Below, piece after piece: positions 35,885 to 44,441 of a DNA stretch of 64,000 nt. The stretch is from Actinomadura macrotermitis (GTDB taxonomy: Bacteria > Actinomycetota > Actinomycetes > Streptosporangiales > Streptosporangiaceae): assembly GCF_009604375.1 (NCBI RefSeq), contig NZ_WEGH01000003.1, positions 558,001 to 622,000 of the forward strand, written 5' to 3'. How positions within the stretch are numbered: the first letter of the stretch is position 1; each line of letters begins with the position of its first letter. A program made the translations under genes and the position numbers. Under the pieces are notes generated by a model. That model was given only the letters and a program-made list of their open reading frames with translations, made no database searches and was not told the DNA's origin.

Positions 35885-37252
35885 ATGGACTTCGATGTGA
35901 TCGATCCGGCGACCGGGGAGGTCGTCGAGAAAGTACCGCTCGCCTCGGCGGCGGAGACCGACGCGGCCGTGGCGCGCGCCGCCAAGGCGTTCCCGGCCTG
36001 GCGCGAGCTGGCGCCCGGCGACCGCGCCCGGCTGCTGCGCGCCTTCGCCGACCGCGTCGACGCGCACCTGGAGGAACTGGCCGGGCTGGAGGTCCGCAAC
36101 GCCGGCCACCCGATCGGGCAGGCCCGCTGGGAGGCCGGCAACCTGCGCGACGTGATCGAGTACTACGCCGCCGGGCCCGAACGGCTGCTCGGGCAGCAGA
36201 TCCCGGTCCCCGGCGGCATCAACATCACCTTCGCCGAGCCGCTCGGCGTCGTCGGCGTGATCGTGCCGTGGAACTTCCCCATGCCGATCATGGGCTGGGG
36301 GATGGCGCCCGCGCTCGCCGCCGGCAACACCGTGATCGTCAAACCGGCCGAGCTCACCCCGCTCACCGCCCGCCGCGTCGGCGAGCTGGCCCTGGAGGCC
36401 GGGCTGCCCGAGGGCGTCCTGCAGGTACTGCCGGGCGCCGGGCCGGTCGCCGGGCGGCGGCTGGTGGACCACCCGGACGTCCGCAAGATCGTCTTCACCG
36501 GCTCCACCCGGGTCGGCAAGGAGATCATGGCGGCCTGCGCGCCCGGCGTGAAACGCCTCACCCTGGAGCTCGGCGGCAAGAGCGCCAACATCGTCTTCGC
36601 CGACGCCGACCTGGAGAAGGCCGCCGCCGCCGCGCCCGGAGCCGTCTTCGACAACGCCGGGCAGGACTGCTGCGCCCGCTCCCGCGTCCTCGTCCAGCGG
36701 CCCGTCTACGACCGGTTCATGGAACTGCTCGAACCGGCCGTGCGCGGCTTCACCGTCGGCGACCCCCGCTCCCCCGCGACCCAGATGGGCCCGCTGATCA
36801 GCGCCGCCCACCTCGCCAAGGTCGCCTCCTACGTCCCGGAAGGCTCCCCCGTGGCCTTCCGGGGCACCGCCCCCGCCGGCCCCGGCCACTGGTTCGCGCC
36901 CACCGTGCTCGCCTCCCCCGACCACGCCGCCCTCCCGGCCTGGCACGAGGAGATCTTCGGGCCGGTCGCGCTCGTCGTCCCCTTCGACGACGAGGCCGAC
37001 GCCGTCCGCATCGCCAACGACACCCCCTACGGGCTGTCGGGCTCCATCTGGACCCGCGACCTCGGCCGCGGCCTGCGGATGGCCCGCGCCGTCGAGGCCG
37101 GGAACCTGTCGGTCAACTCCCACTCCTCGGTGCGGTACTGGACCCCGTTCGGCGGCTTCAAGCAGTCCGGCCTCGGCCGCGAGCTCGGGCCGGACGCCCT
37201 GTCCGCCTTCACCGAGACCAAGAACGTCTTCATCGCCACAGAGGAGTCATAA
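35885..37252 (+). CDS. NAD(P)-dependent aldehyde dehydrogenase
   Basis: A 455-residue ALDH. The cofactor region has VVGVIVPWNFPMPIMGWGMAPALAAGNTVIVKP, the general base Glu is in LTLELGGKSANIVF, and the nucleophile is in NAGQDCCARSR (probably Cys262, with a second Cys next to it). EEIFGPV and the C-terminal FGGFKQSGLGRELG motif complete the fold. In this operon it would oxidise the aldehyde produced from the gamma-glutamylated amine or from ethanolamine. It begins eight bases after the ligase stop and ends immediately before the SDR. Confidence 0.92.
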   Translation: MDFDVIDPATGEVVEKVPLASAAETDAAVARAAKAFPAWRELAPGDRARLLRAFADRVDAHLEELAGLEVRNAGHPIGQARWEAGNLRDVIEYYAAGPERLLGQQIPVPGGINITFAEPLGVVGVIVPWNFPMPIMGWGMAPALAAGNTVIVKPAELTPLTARRVGELALEAGLPEGVLQVLPGAGPVAGRRLVDHPDVRKIVFTGSTRVGKEIMAACAPGVKRLTLELGGKSANIVFADADLEKAAAAAPGAVFDNAGQDCCARSRVLVQRPVYDRFMELLEPAVRGFTVGDPRSPATQMGPLISAAHLAKVASYVPEGSPVAFRGTAPAGPGHWFAPTVLASPDHAALPAWHEEIFGPVALVVPFDDEADAVRIANDTPYGLSGSIWTRDLGRGLRMARAVEAGNLSVNSHSSVRYWTPFGGFKQSGLGRELGPDALSAFTETKNVFIATEES

Positions 37253-38017
37253 GTGCAGCGTCTGCAGGGCCGCGTGGCCGTCGTGACCGGCGGCGGCAGC
37301 GGCATCGGGCTGGCCACCGTCCGCCGCTTCGCCGAGGAGGGCGCGACGGTCGTCGTCGCCGACCTGGACGAGACCACCGGCAAGCAGGCCGCCGAGGAGA
37401 CCGGCGGCCTGTACGTCAAGGTCGACGTCACCGCCGAGGACGAGGTGAAGGCCCTCTTCAAGGCCGCGCACGACACCTACGGCCGCATCGACGTCGCGTT
37501 CAACAACGCCGGCATTTCCCCGCCGGACGACGACTCGATCCTGGAGACCGGCCTGGACGCCTGGCGCCGCGTCCAGGACGTCAACCTCACCAGCGTCTAC
37601 CTGTGCTGCAAGTACGTCATCCCGTACATGCGCGAACAGGGCAAGGGCTCGATCATCAACACCGCCTCGTTCGTGGCCCGCATGGGCGCGGCGACGTCGC
37701 AGATCTCCTACACCGCGTCCAAGGGCGGGGTGCTGGCGATGTCGCGGGAGCTCGGCGTCCAGTTCGCCCGCGAGGGCATCCGGGTGAACGCGTTGTGCCC
37801 GGGCCCGGTCAACACTCCGCTCCTGCAAGAGCTCTTCGCCGCCGACCCCGAGCGGGCGGCGCGGCGCCTCGTCCACATCCCGACGGGCCGCTTCGCCGAG
37901 GCCTCCGAGATCGCGGCGGCCGTGGCCTTCCTCGCCTCGGACGACTCCAGCTTCATCACCGCCTCGGAGTTCCTCGTGGACGGCGGCATCTCCGGCGCCT
38001 ACGTCACCCCGGTCTGA
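37253..38017 (+). CDS. short-chain dehydrogenase/reductase
   Basis: A 254-residue classical SDR: VVTGGGSGIGLATVRRF, a glycine-rich NAD(P) site followed by acidic VVVADLDE (suggesting NAD preference), NNAGISPP, catalytic Ser in NTASFVA and Tyr-x-x-x-Lys in SYTASKGG. The GTG start directly follows the dehydrogenase stop (TAAGTG), so the two are translationally coupled. As last gene of the operon it probably oxidises a hydroxyl intermediate of the amine pathway, such as the alcohol of a gamma-glutamyl-aminoalcohol, before the aldehyde dehydrogenase step. Confidence 0.9.
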   Translation: MQRLQGRVAVVTGGGSGIGLATVRRFAEEGATVVVADLDETTGKQAAEETGGLYVKVDVTAEDEVKALFKAAHDTYGRIDVAFNNAGISPPDDDSILETGLDAWRRVQDVNLTSVYLCCKYVIPYMREQGKGSIINTASFVARMGAATSQISYTASKGGVLAMSRELGVQFAREGIRVNALCPGPVNTPLLQELFAADPERAARRLVHIPTGRFAEASEIAAAVAFLASDDSSFITASEFLVDGGISGAYVTPV

Positions 38018-38024
38018 TGAAGAC

Positions 38025-38050
38025 GGGGCGCCCGGCCAGCCGGGCGCCCC
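38025..38050 (+). terminator. terminator hairpin after the amine-catabolic operon
   Basis: A 12-bp perfect stem (GGGGCGCCCGGC at 38025-38036 and its complement at 38039-38050) with a two-base CA loop begins eight bases after the SDR stop. No T-run follows. Confidence 0.8.
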
Positions 38051-38136
38051 GCAACCCCGCGTGCGCGGGGATCAAATCGCTCGAACCGGCTACACCGGCG
38101 AGGACGGCGGAACACCCCCGCCTGCGCAGGGACAAC
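38047..38136. CRISPR. two-unit CRISPR-like relic (type I-E-style repeat), no cas genes
   Basis: Two hairpin-forming units lie exactly 61 bp apart: the core CCCCGCGTGCGCGGGG (38055-38070) and CCCCGCCTGCGCAGGG (38116-38131), each followed by A and an AC/AT-rich tail (ATCAA, ACAAC). A 28-bp repeat plus 33-bp spacer is the standard type I-E period, and the second unit with its flanks (GGAACA before, GACAAC after) looks like actinobacterial I-E repeats, slightly decayed. Only one spacer-sized interval exists and no cas genes are in the window. The alternative is a pair of unrelated GC hairpins after an operon. Confidence 0.45.
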
Positions 38137-38230
38137 AACTTCTGGGCCAAGCTTCCGCCTTGTCAGAGGCTAACCCGGCGCAGCTAGCCGCACCTTGTGC
38201 ACGCTGCTAAGTTTTACCGAAGCCGATGAT

Positions 38231-38420
38231 CCCGTGCGGGAGAGTTCCTGGTCGCCAGCCAGGAACGCCGAAGGAGCAACTCCTCCCCGAAAACCTCTCA
38301 GGCACATGGACCGCGCGGGTCAGGCGACCTCTGGAAAGCGGGGACCCTCGCGTCCCCCGCCGAAGGTGAAAGCCCCAGCTCATGGGGTGAAGCTCTCAGG
38401 CGCCGATGACAGAGGGGGAG
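38231..38420 (+). ncRNA. tandem glycine riboswitch
   Basis: Two consecutive glycine aptamers precede gcvT. Aptamer 1 spans about 38231-38319, with GTGCGGGAGAGTTCC, CGCCGAAGGAGCAA, CTCCCCGAAAACCTCTCAGG and CATGGACCGCGCGG. Aptamer 2 spans about 38324-38420, with CTCTGGAAAGCGGGGACC, CCGCCGAAGGTGAAAGCC, GGTGAAGCTCTCAGGCG and CGATGACAGAGGGGGA. The CGCCGAAGG and CTCTCAGG cores and the short linker are diagnostic of the gcvT RNA. In known cases glycine binding turns on glycine cleavage genes. The roughly 65 bases after it form the expression platform before gcvT. Confidence 0.96.
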
Positions 38421-38487
38421 GCACCGCTGACGCCCGGCCAGGTGGGACGATGGTTCCCACGTGCGCCCGCGAAGAAGGAGCCGACCC

Positions 38488-39585
38488 ATGTCCGCCGATG
38501 ATCCGTCCGTGAAGAAGACGCCGCTTTATGACGTCCACCGGGAGCTGGGCGCCAACCTCGTCGACTTCGCGGGCTACCTGATGCCGCTGCGCTACGCGAG
38601 CGAGACCGCCGAGCACCAGGCCGTCCGCACCGGCGCCGGGCTGTTCGACCTGTCGCACATGGGGGAGATCTTCCTGTCCGGCCCGCAGGCCGCCGCCGCG
38701 CTCGACTTCGCGCTGGTGGGGAACATCTCGCCGATGCCGGTGGGCAAGGCCCGCTACACCATGATCTGCGCGCACGACGGCGGGGTGCTGGACGACCTGA
38801 TCGTCTACCGGCTGGCCGAGCAGACCTACATGGTGGTGGCGAACGCCGCCAACGTCGCGGTGGTGCGGGACGCCCTGGTCGAGCGGGCCGAGGGCTTCGA
38901 CACCGTCGTGGACGACAGGTCCGACTCCTACGCGCTGATCGCCTTGCAGGGCCCGAAGGCGGCGGGCATCATCGCCGACTTCACCGACGCCCCGCTGGAC
39001 GACCTCAAGTACTACGCCATCATGGCCGGCGAGGTGGCCGGGGTGGATTCGCTGATCGCCCGCACGGGTTACACGGGCGAAGACGGCGTCGAATTGTTTG
39101 TTTCGTCCGAAGACGCCGCGAAGCTGTGGAAGGTGCTGGACGCCGTCGACGGCGTCGTCCCGTGCGGGCTGGCGTCGCGTGATTCGCTCCGCCTGGAGGC
39201 GGGCATGCCGCTGTACGGCAACGAGCTCACCCGGGAGACCACGCCGTTCGAGGCGGGCCTCGGCCGAGTGGTCAAACTGGACAAGCCCGGTGAATTCGTG
39301 GGCAAGTCCGCCCTGGCGGCGCAGGCACAGACGCCGCCAGGCCGTAGGCTCGTAGGGCTGGTCGCCCGCGGGCGGCGGGCGCCCCGCAAGGGGTACGCGG
39401 TCGTCACGTCGGACGGCGCGCCGTGCGGTGTCGTGACGAGCGGCGCCCCGTCGCCCACACTGGGCACGCCGATCGCCATGGCGTACCTCGACACCGGCGT
39501 CGAGGCGTCCGGCCTCGCCGTGGACGTCCGTGGCCGGCCCGAGCCGGTCGACGTGGTCGACCTGCCGTTCTACAAGCGTTCCTGA
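38488..39585 (+). CDS. gcvT: aminomethyltransferase, glycine cleavage T protein
   Basis: A 365-residue T protein. It has the N-terminal signature TPLYDVHRELGANLVDFAGYLMPLRY, GLFDLSHMGEI, and LIARTGYTGEDGVELF, and the C-terminal barrel with VDLPFYKR. It releases ammonia from the aminomethyl-lipoyl group on GcvH and forms 5,10-methylene-THF. It is the first gene after the tandem glycine riboswitch, so expression should follow glycine level. ATG at 38488 has GAAGGAG upstream. The P protein gene (gcvP) is not in the window and must be elsewhere. Confidence 0.97.
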   Translation: MSADDPSVKKTPLYDVHRELGANLVDFAGYLMPLRYASETAEHQAVRTGAGLFDLSHMGEIFLSGPQAAAALDFALVGNISPMPVGKARYTMICAHDGGVLDDLIVYRLAEQTYMVVANAANVAVVRDALVERAEGFDTVVDDRSDSYALIALQGPKAAGIIADFTDAPLDDLKYYAIMAGEVAGVDSLIARTGYTGEDGVELFVSSEDAAKLWKVLDAVDGVVPCGLASRDSLRLEAGMPLYGNELTRETTPFEAGLGRVVKLDKPGEFVGKSALAAQAQTPPGRRLVGLVARGRRAPRKGYAVVTSDGAPCGVVTSGAPSPTLGTPIAMAYLDTGVEASGLAVDVRGRPEPVDVVDLPFYKRS

Positions 39586-39605
39586 GACCTGGAGAGAAGC
39601 ACATC

Positions 39606-39995
39606 GTGAGCGTTCCGGAGCAGCTGCGTTACAGCGAAGAGCACGAGTGGGTCGCCGGCCTGGACAACGAGTCCGGCATCGTCACGGTCGGCATCACCGC
39701 GCACGCCGCCGACGCCCTGGGCGAGATCGTCTACATCGAGCTGCAGCCGTCCGAGGGCGACGCCGTCGAGGCCGGCGAGACCTGCGGCGAGGTGGAGTCG
39801 ACCAAGTCGGTCAGCGACCTGTACTCCCCGGTCAGCGGTGAGATCACCGCGGTGAACACCGGCGTGATCGACGAGCCCAAGGTCATCAACGACGACCCCT
39901 ACGGCGAGGGCTGGATCTTCAAGGTGCGCATCAGCGACGAGCCGGGCGACCTGCTGGACGCCGAGGCCTACACCAAGCTGATCGAGGAGAACTGA
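39606..39995 (+). CDS. gcvH: glycine cleavage system H protein
   Basis: A 129-residue lipoyl carrier protein. The lipoylated Lys is in EVESTKSVSDLYSP (about Lys67), with the conserved YSEEHEWV near the N-terminus, and GITAHAADALGEIVYIELQ. It shuttles the aminomethyl group among the P, T and L proteins. GTG start with GGAGAG nine bases upstream; it begins 20 bp after gcvT and ends two bases before glyA, so the three genes are one transcript. Confidence 0.97.
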   Translation: MSVPEQLRYSEEHEWVAGLDNESGIVTVGITAHAADALGEIVYIELQPSEGDAVEAGETCGEVESTKSVSDLYSPVSGEITAVNTGVIDEPKVINDDPYGEGWIFKVRISDEPGDLLDAEAYTKLIEEN

Positions 39996-39997
39996 CC

Positions 39998-41254
<1,257 letters not shown>

Positions 41255-41261
41255 CTCATCC

Positions 41262-41296
41262 GTCCGCCCCGCGGGCCGCGGGCCCGCGGGGCGGAC
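41262..41296 (+). terminator. strong hairpin between glyA and sdaA
   Basis: A 16-bp perfect stem (GTCCGCCCCGCGGGCC at 41262-41277, complement at 41281-41296) with a three-base loop begins eight bases after the glyA stop. sdaA starts 28 bp beyond it, so it may act as partial terminator or RNA stabiliser rather than as a full stop. Confidence 0.75.
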
Positions 41297-41323
41297 AGCT
41301 ACAACGAGGTAGCGGCACTTCTC

Positions 41324-42700
41324 ATGGCCATCAGCGTTTTCGACCTCTTCAAGATCGGCATCGGGCCGTCCTCCTCGCACACCGGCGGCCCGATGGCGGC
41401 CGCGCACCGCTTCGCGCGGGGCCTGGACCAGGACGGCCTGCTGGCCAAGACCGCGTCGGTGCGGGCGATCCTGTACGGGTCGCTCGGCCTGACCGGCAAG
41501 GGGCACGGCAGCGACAAGGCCGTCATCCTCGGGCTGGAGGGCGACAAGCCCGAGCTGGTGGACGTCGACACCGTCGACGACCGCCTCGCGGCCATCCGCG
41601 AGTCGGGCACCCTGCGCCTGTTCCGCTCGCACGACATCCCGTTCGTGGTGGGCGAGGACCTGGTCTTCGAACGCAAGAAGTCCCTGCCGGGGCACCCGAA
41701 CGGGATGAGCTTCACCGCGTTCGACGCCTCCGGCGGGGAACTGCGCTCGAAGGTCTACTACTCGGTCGGCGGCGGGTTCGTCGTGGACGAGAACGCCACC
41801 GGCGCGGACCGCATCAAGGCCGACGACACCGTCCTGCCGCACCGCTTCGACACGGCCGCCGAGCTGCTGGAGCGCTGCCACGAGACGGGCCTGTCGATCT
41901 CGGCGCTGATGATGGAGAACGAGCAGGCGTTCGGCCGCACCGAGGCCGAGATCCGCGCGGGGCTGATCGAGCACTGGCGCGTCATGCAGGAGTGCGTGGC
42001 GCGGGGCTGCGGCCGCGAGGGGCTGCTGCCGGGCGGCCTGAAGGTCCGCCGCCGCGCGCCGCAGCTGCACCGCCAGCTCACCTCGGAGAAGGGCAGCGAC
42101 GACCCGCTCGCCGCGATGGACTGGGTGACGCTGTTCGCGCTCGCGGTCAACGAGGAGAACGCCGCGGGGGGCCGGATCGTGACGGCGCCGACGAACGGCG
42201 CGGCGGGCATCGTCCCCGCCGTCCTGCACTACTACGACCGGTTCGTCCCGGGCGCGGACGACGCGGGCGCCGTCCGGTTCCTGCTGGCGGCCGGCGCGAT
42301 CGGCGTGCTGTTCAAGCAGAACGCCTCGATCTCGGGCGCCGAGGTCGGCTGCCAGGGCGAGGTCGGCTCGGCCTGCTCGATGGCGGCGGCGGGCCTGACC
42401 GAGGTCCTCGGCGGCACCCCCGAGCAGGTGGAGAACGCCGCCGAGATCGGCATCGAGCACAACCTCGGCCTCACCTGCGACCCGGTCGGCGGCCTGGTCC
42501 AGGTCCCCTGCATCGAGCGCAACGCGGTCGGCGCGATCAAGGCGATCAGCGCGACCCGCATCGCCCTGCGCGGCGACGGCCGCCACTTCGTGTCGCTGGA
42601 CAAGGCCATCAAGACGATGCGCGACACCGGCCGCGACATGCTCGATAAGTACAAGGAGACCTCGCGCGGCGGCCTGGCCGTCAACGTCATCGAGTGCTGA
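41324..42700 (+). CDS. sdaA: L-serine ammonia-lyase (iron-sulfur type)
   Basis: A 458-residue single-chain L-serine dehydratase with the beta domain first (SVFDLFKIGIGPSSSHTGGPMAAAHRF) and the alpha domain after about residue 260 (TAPTNGAAGIVPAVLHYY, GAEVGCQGEVGSACSMAAAG, LTCDPVGGLVQVPCIERNA). Cysteines in the last three motifs bind the catalytic [4Fe-4S] cluster. It deaminates serine to pyruvate and ammonia, so the operon runs glycine to serine to pyruvate. The C-terminal Cys, which acts as a tail ligand in known structures, is present as the final residue. Its last 29 coding bases recur 984 bp downstream. Confidence 0.96.
   Translation: MAISVFDLFKIGIGPSSSHTGGPMAAAHRFARGLDQDGLLAKTASVRAILYGSLGLTGKGHGSDKAVILGLEGDKPELVDVDTVDDRLAAIRESGTLRLFRSHDIPFVVGEDLVFERKKSLPGHPNGMSFTAFDASGGELRSKVYYSVGGGFVVDENATGADRIKADDTVLPHRFDTAAELLERCHETGLSISALMMENEQAFGRTEAEIRAGLIEHWRVMQECVARGCGREGLLPGGLKVRRRAPQLHRQLTSEKGSDDPLAAMDWVTLFALAVNEENAAGGRIVTAPTNGAAGIVPAVLHYYDRFVPGADDAGAVRFLLAAGAIGVLFKQNASISGAEVGCQGEVGSACSMAAAGLTEVLGGTPEQVENAAEIGIEHNLGLTCDPVGGLVQVPCIERNAVGAIKAISATRIALRGDGRHFVSLDKAIKTMRDTGRDMLDKYKETSRGGLAVNVIEC
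42668..42696 (+). repeat. 29-bp direct repeat, copy 1 (inside sdaA 3' end)
   Basis: GGCGGCCTGGCCGTCAACGT and nine further bases, encoding the C-terminal GGLAVNVIE of L-serine dehydratase. A copy with a single mismatch lies at 43652-43680 in the same orientation. The arrangement resembles the att repeats left when an element inserts at a gene's 3' end. Confidence 0.8.
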
Positions 42701-42721
42701 CCGGCCGCGGGCCGCGGCCGG
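42701..42721 (+). terminator. palindrome after sdaA
   Basis: CCGGCCGCGG, one G, CCGCGGCCGG: a perfect 10-bp inverted repeat starting right after the sdaA stop codon. Probably the terminator of the glycine operon; the one-base loop means the apex must open. Confidence 0.6.
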
Positions 42722-42859
42722 CGGTGACGCTCGCGCAAGGCCGGTTGCGTCCACGCACGGCGCTTTGATCTTGTACCCGACCTAAATATCGTGGGGGGCG
42801 AACGGTCACCAGACCTTCCCGACGCGCCCGCCCCGGCGGGCACAAGGAGGCATCGCCCC

Positions 42860-43447
42860 ATGCTCCCCACCCCCTCCCGCACCCGCACCCTGACCCGCGC
42901 CCTGGTGGGCGTCCTCGCCCCGGCCGCGGCGCTGGTGGCGCTGACCCCGGCGCCCGCGCACGCCGCCACCGGCGACTACCGCGCCGTCACCACCACTGCG
43001 GTGACCGTGCGCAACGCCGCCGGCCAGGTCGTGTTCACCTGCCCCATGGTCAACCAGCTGGGGACCATGTACGGCATGACCAGCGGCGTGGCGTCGGTCT
43101 ACCTCGAACTCACCCAGGGGCTCGACTGTCCGACCTTCACCGGAGAGAAGGGCGCGCTCTACGGCAACAGCGGCTTTGGCTTCGGATACATCAACTTCAC
43201 CTCGACCGGCTACGACGCGACCACCGGCGTCACCAAGCTCATCGGCAACAGGGCCTACTCCGAGGGGATCATATTCTCCGCCACCAACTGCCGGATCAAC
43301 TTCAACAAGTTCGTCGCGACCTACAACAACCGCACCCAGATCATGAAGTACACCAGCGCGACCGCAGAGAGCGGTGGCTGCTATACGGTGCTGAGGACCC
43401 CCCAGACCGTCACCTTCGACGCCGAGTTCAAGCTCTCCCCCAGGTGA
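42860..43447 (+). CDS. secreted protein of unknown function
   Basis: A 195-residue protein with a clear signal peptide: basic start (PSRTRTLTR), hydrophobic core (ALVGVLAPAAALVALTPA) and an AHA-type cleavage site near residue 36. The mature part is rich in Thr, Gly, Asn and Tyr, with four Cys (VFTCPMV, GLDCPTF, ATNCRINF, GGCYTV) that could form two disulfides; the pattern suggests a small all-beta extracellular domain. The ATG has AAGGAGG eight bases upstream. Codon use is less GC-biased than in neighbours (TTT, ATA, TAT occur), and the gene lies between two copies of the sdaA 3' end. I do not recognise a family. Confidence 0.8.
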   Translation: MLPTPSRTRTLTRALVGVLAPAAALVALTPAPAHAATGDYRAVTTTAVTVRNAAGQVVFTCPMVNQLGTMYGMTSGVASVYLELTQGLDCPTFTGEKGALYGNSGFGFGYINFTSTGYDATTGVTKLIGNRAYSEGIIFSATNCRINFNKFVATYNNRTQIMKYTSATAESGGCYTVLRTPQTVTFDAEFKLSPR

Positions 43448-43583
43448 CCCCGCCGCGCGCGCTCGCCCCCACACCCGCGCGCGATGTACGCCGGCCTTGA
43501 CGCGGCCGCACACGAACACGACGGCGCGCTACCGGACGCCCGCTGTATCCTGCACCATCCGAGTTTCGCCTCTGGAGTTGTCC

Positions 43584-43633
43584 GGGGCCGGTGAGACTGT
43601 CACCATCCGCGTGCGGATGTTCTCACCGGCCCC
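43584..43633. other. large nested hairpin
   Basis: An outer 13-bp perfect stem (GGGGCCGGTGAGA at 43584-43596, complement at 43621-43633) encloses an inner stem CATCCGC-GT-GCGGATG (43604-43619). It could be the terminator of the secreted protein gene or a structured element of the islet end. It does not match a riboswitch I know. Confidence 0.6.
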
Positions 43634-43651
43634 GTCTCCTTCACCGGGCCT

Positions 43652-43680
43652 GGCGGCCTCGCCGTCAACGTCATCGAGTG
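43652..43680 (+). repeat. 29-bp direct repeat, copy 2 (detached sdaA 3' end)
   Basis: The same 29 bases as at the sdaA 3' end with one mismatch (position 43660, C for G), here outside any gene. Homology stops just before it and just after it, so it is not a degraded second sdaA. The distance between copies is 984 bp. Confidence 0.8.
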
Positions 43681-43828
43681 ACGGCCGGCCACACCTGCAT
43701 GGCATCGGCCGCCTGCCGAGATGGCGGGCGGGTGAGTTTCGCCGGCGGGATTGTGCGGCACGGTCCGCGCACGCGGCGCGCCTGTCCCTACGGTTGCCCT
43801 GACCGGTACCGATGAGAGGGCGGAGCCG

Positions 43829-44422
43829 ATGATGGGCGACACCGACAGTGCGGCCGATGTGCACCCGTTCGTCCTGGCCAAGTTCCAGGCGAGCTTCCAC
43901 TGGCTGGACGCCGACGGCGACGGGGCCTTCACCGAGGCCGACCACGTCCAGATGGGGCGCCGCGCCGCGTCCGCGCTGGGCTACGAGCCGGGCAGCGACG
44001 CCGAGCAGGACATGATCGACGCCTACCTCAACATCTGGCGGCGCCTGCACGCCCCGCTGGACACCGACGGCGACGGGCGGCTGACCAGGCAGGAGTTCCT
44101 CACCGCCTGCACCGCCCTGACCCGCGACCCGCAGCTGGCCCGCCACACCCTGGGCGGGCTGGCCGACGCGGTGATGGCCGTGGCCGACCGCGACCGCAAC
44201 GGCACCATCAGCCTGACCGAGTACACCGCCTTCGTCCACGGGCACGCCCCCGGCCTGCCCTCCGACCAGATCGCCCAGGCGTTCGCCCGCCTGGACCGCG
44301 ACGGCGACGGCCAGATCGACCACACCGAGCTGACCGCGTGCGTCATGGACTACTACACCAGCCCCGACCCCCACGCCGAAGGCAACTGGCTGTTCGGCCC
44401 GCCACCGCCCTACCCCCGATAG
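43829..44422 (+). CDS. EF-hand calcium-binding protein (calerythrin-like)
   Basis: A 197-residue soluble protein with four EF-hand loops: DADGDGAFTEAD, DTDGDGRLTRQE, DRDRNGTISLTE and DRDGDGQIDHTE. All four keep the acidic positions 1 and 3 and the central Gly; the first ends in Asp instead of Glu, so its affinity may differ. No signal peptide, so cytoplasmic. The arrangement resembles bacterial calerythrin-type Ca2+ buffers or sensors. ATG at 43829 follows GAGAGGGCGGAG; a second ATG is the next codon. Its stop codon lies inside a hairpin shared with the convergent gene. Confidence 0.92.
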   Translation: MMGDTDSAADVHPFVLAKFQASFHWLDADGDGAFTEADHVQMGRRAASALGYEPGSDAEQDMIDAYLNIWRRLHAPLDTDGDGRLTRQEFLTACTALTRDPQLARHTLGGLADAVMAVADRDRNGTISLTEYTAFVHGHAPGLPSDQIAQAFARLDRDGDGQIDHTELTACVMDYYTSPDPHAEGNWLFGPPPPYPR

Positions 44423-44431
44423 GGCGGTGGC
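44401..44431. terminator. bidirectional terminator including a stop codon
   Basis: A 12-bp perfect stem (GCCACCGCCCTA at 44401-44412, complement at 44420-44431) with a seven-base loop. The EF-hand gene's TAG (44420-44422) is the first three bases of the right arm, so the gene end doubles as terminator between convergent genes. Confidence 0.75.
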
Positions 44432-44441
44432 GGGCCGGGGC

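Larger units (their letters stand above)
43448..43828. other. 381-bp gap with nested hairpin and sdaA 3'-end copy
   Basis: Between the secreted protein gene and the EF-hand gene there is no convincing coding frame. It contains a large nested hairpin (43584-43633) and the second copy of the 29-bp sdaA repeat (43652-43680). The EF-hand gene's ribosome site (GAGAGGGCGGAG) lies at its right end. Confidence 0.6.

Noticed and set aside
38047..38136. A functional CRISPR array
   Set aside because: Only two units are visible, one decayed, with no leader and no cas genes. I list it as a possible relic only.
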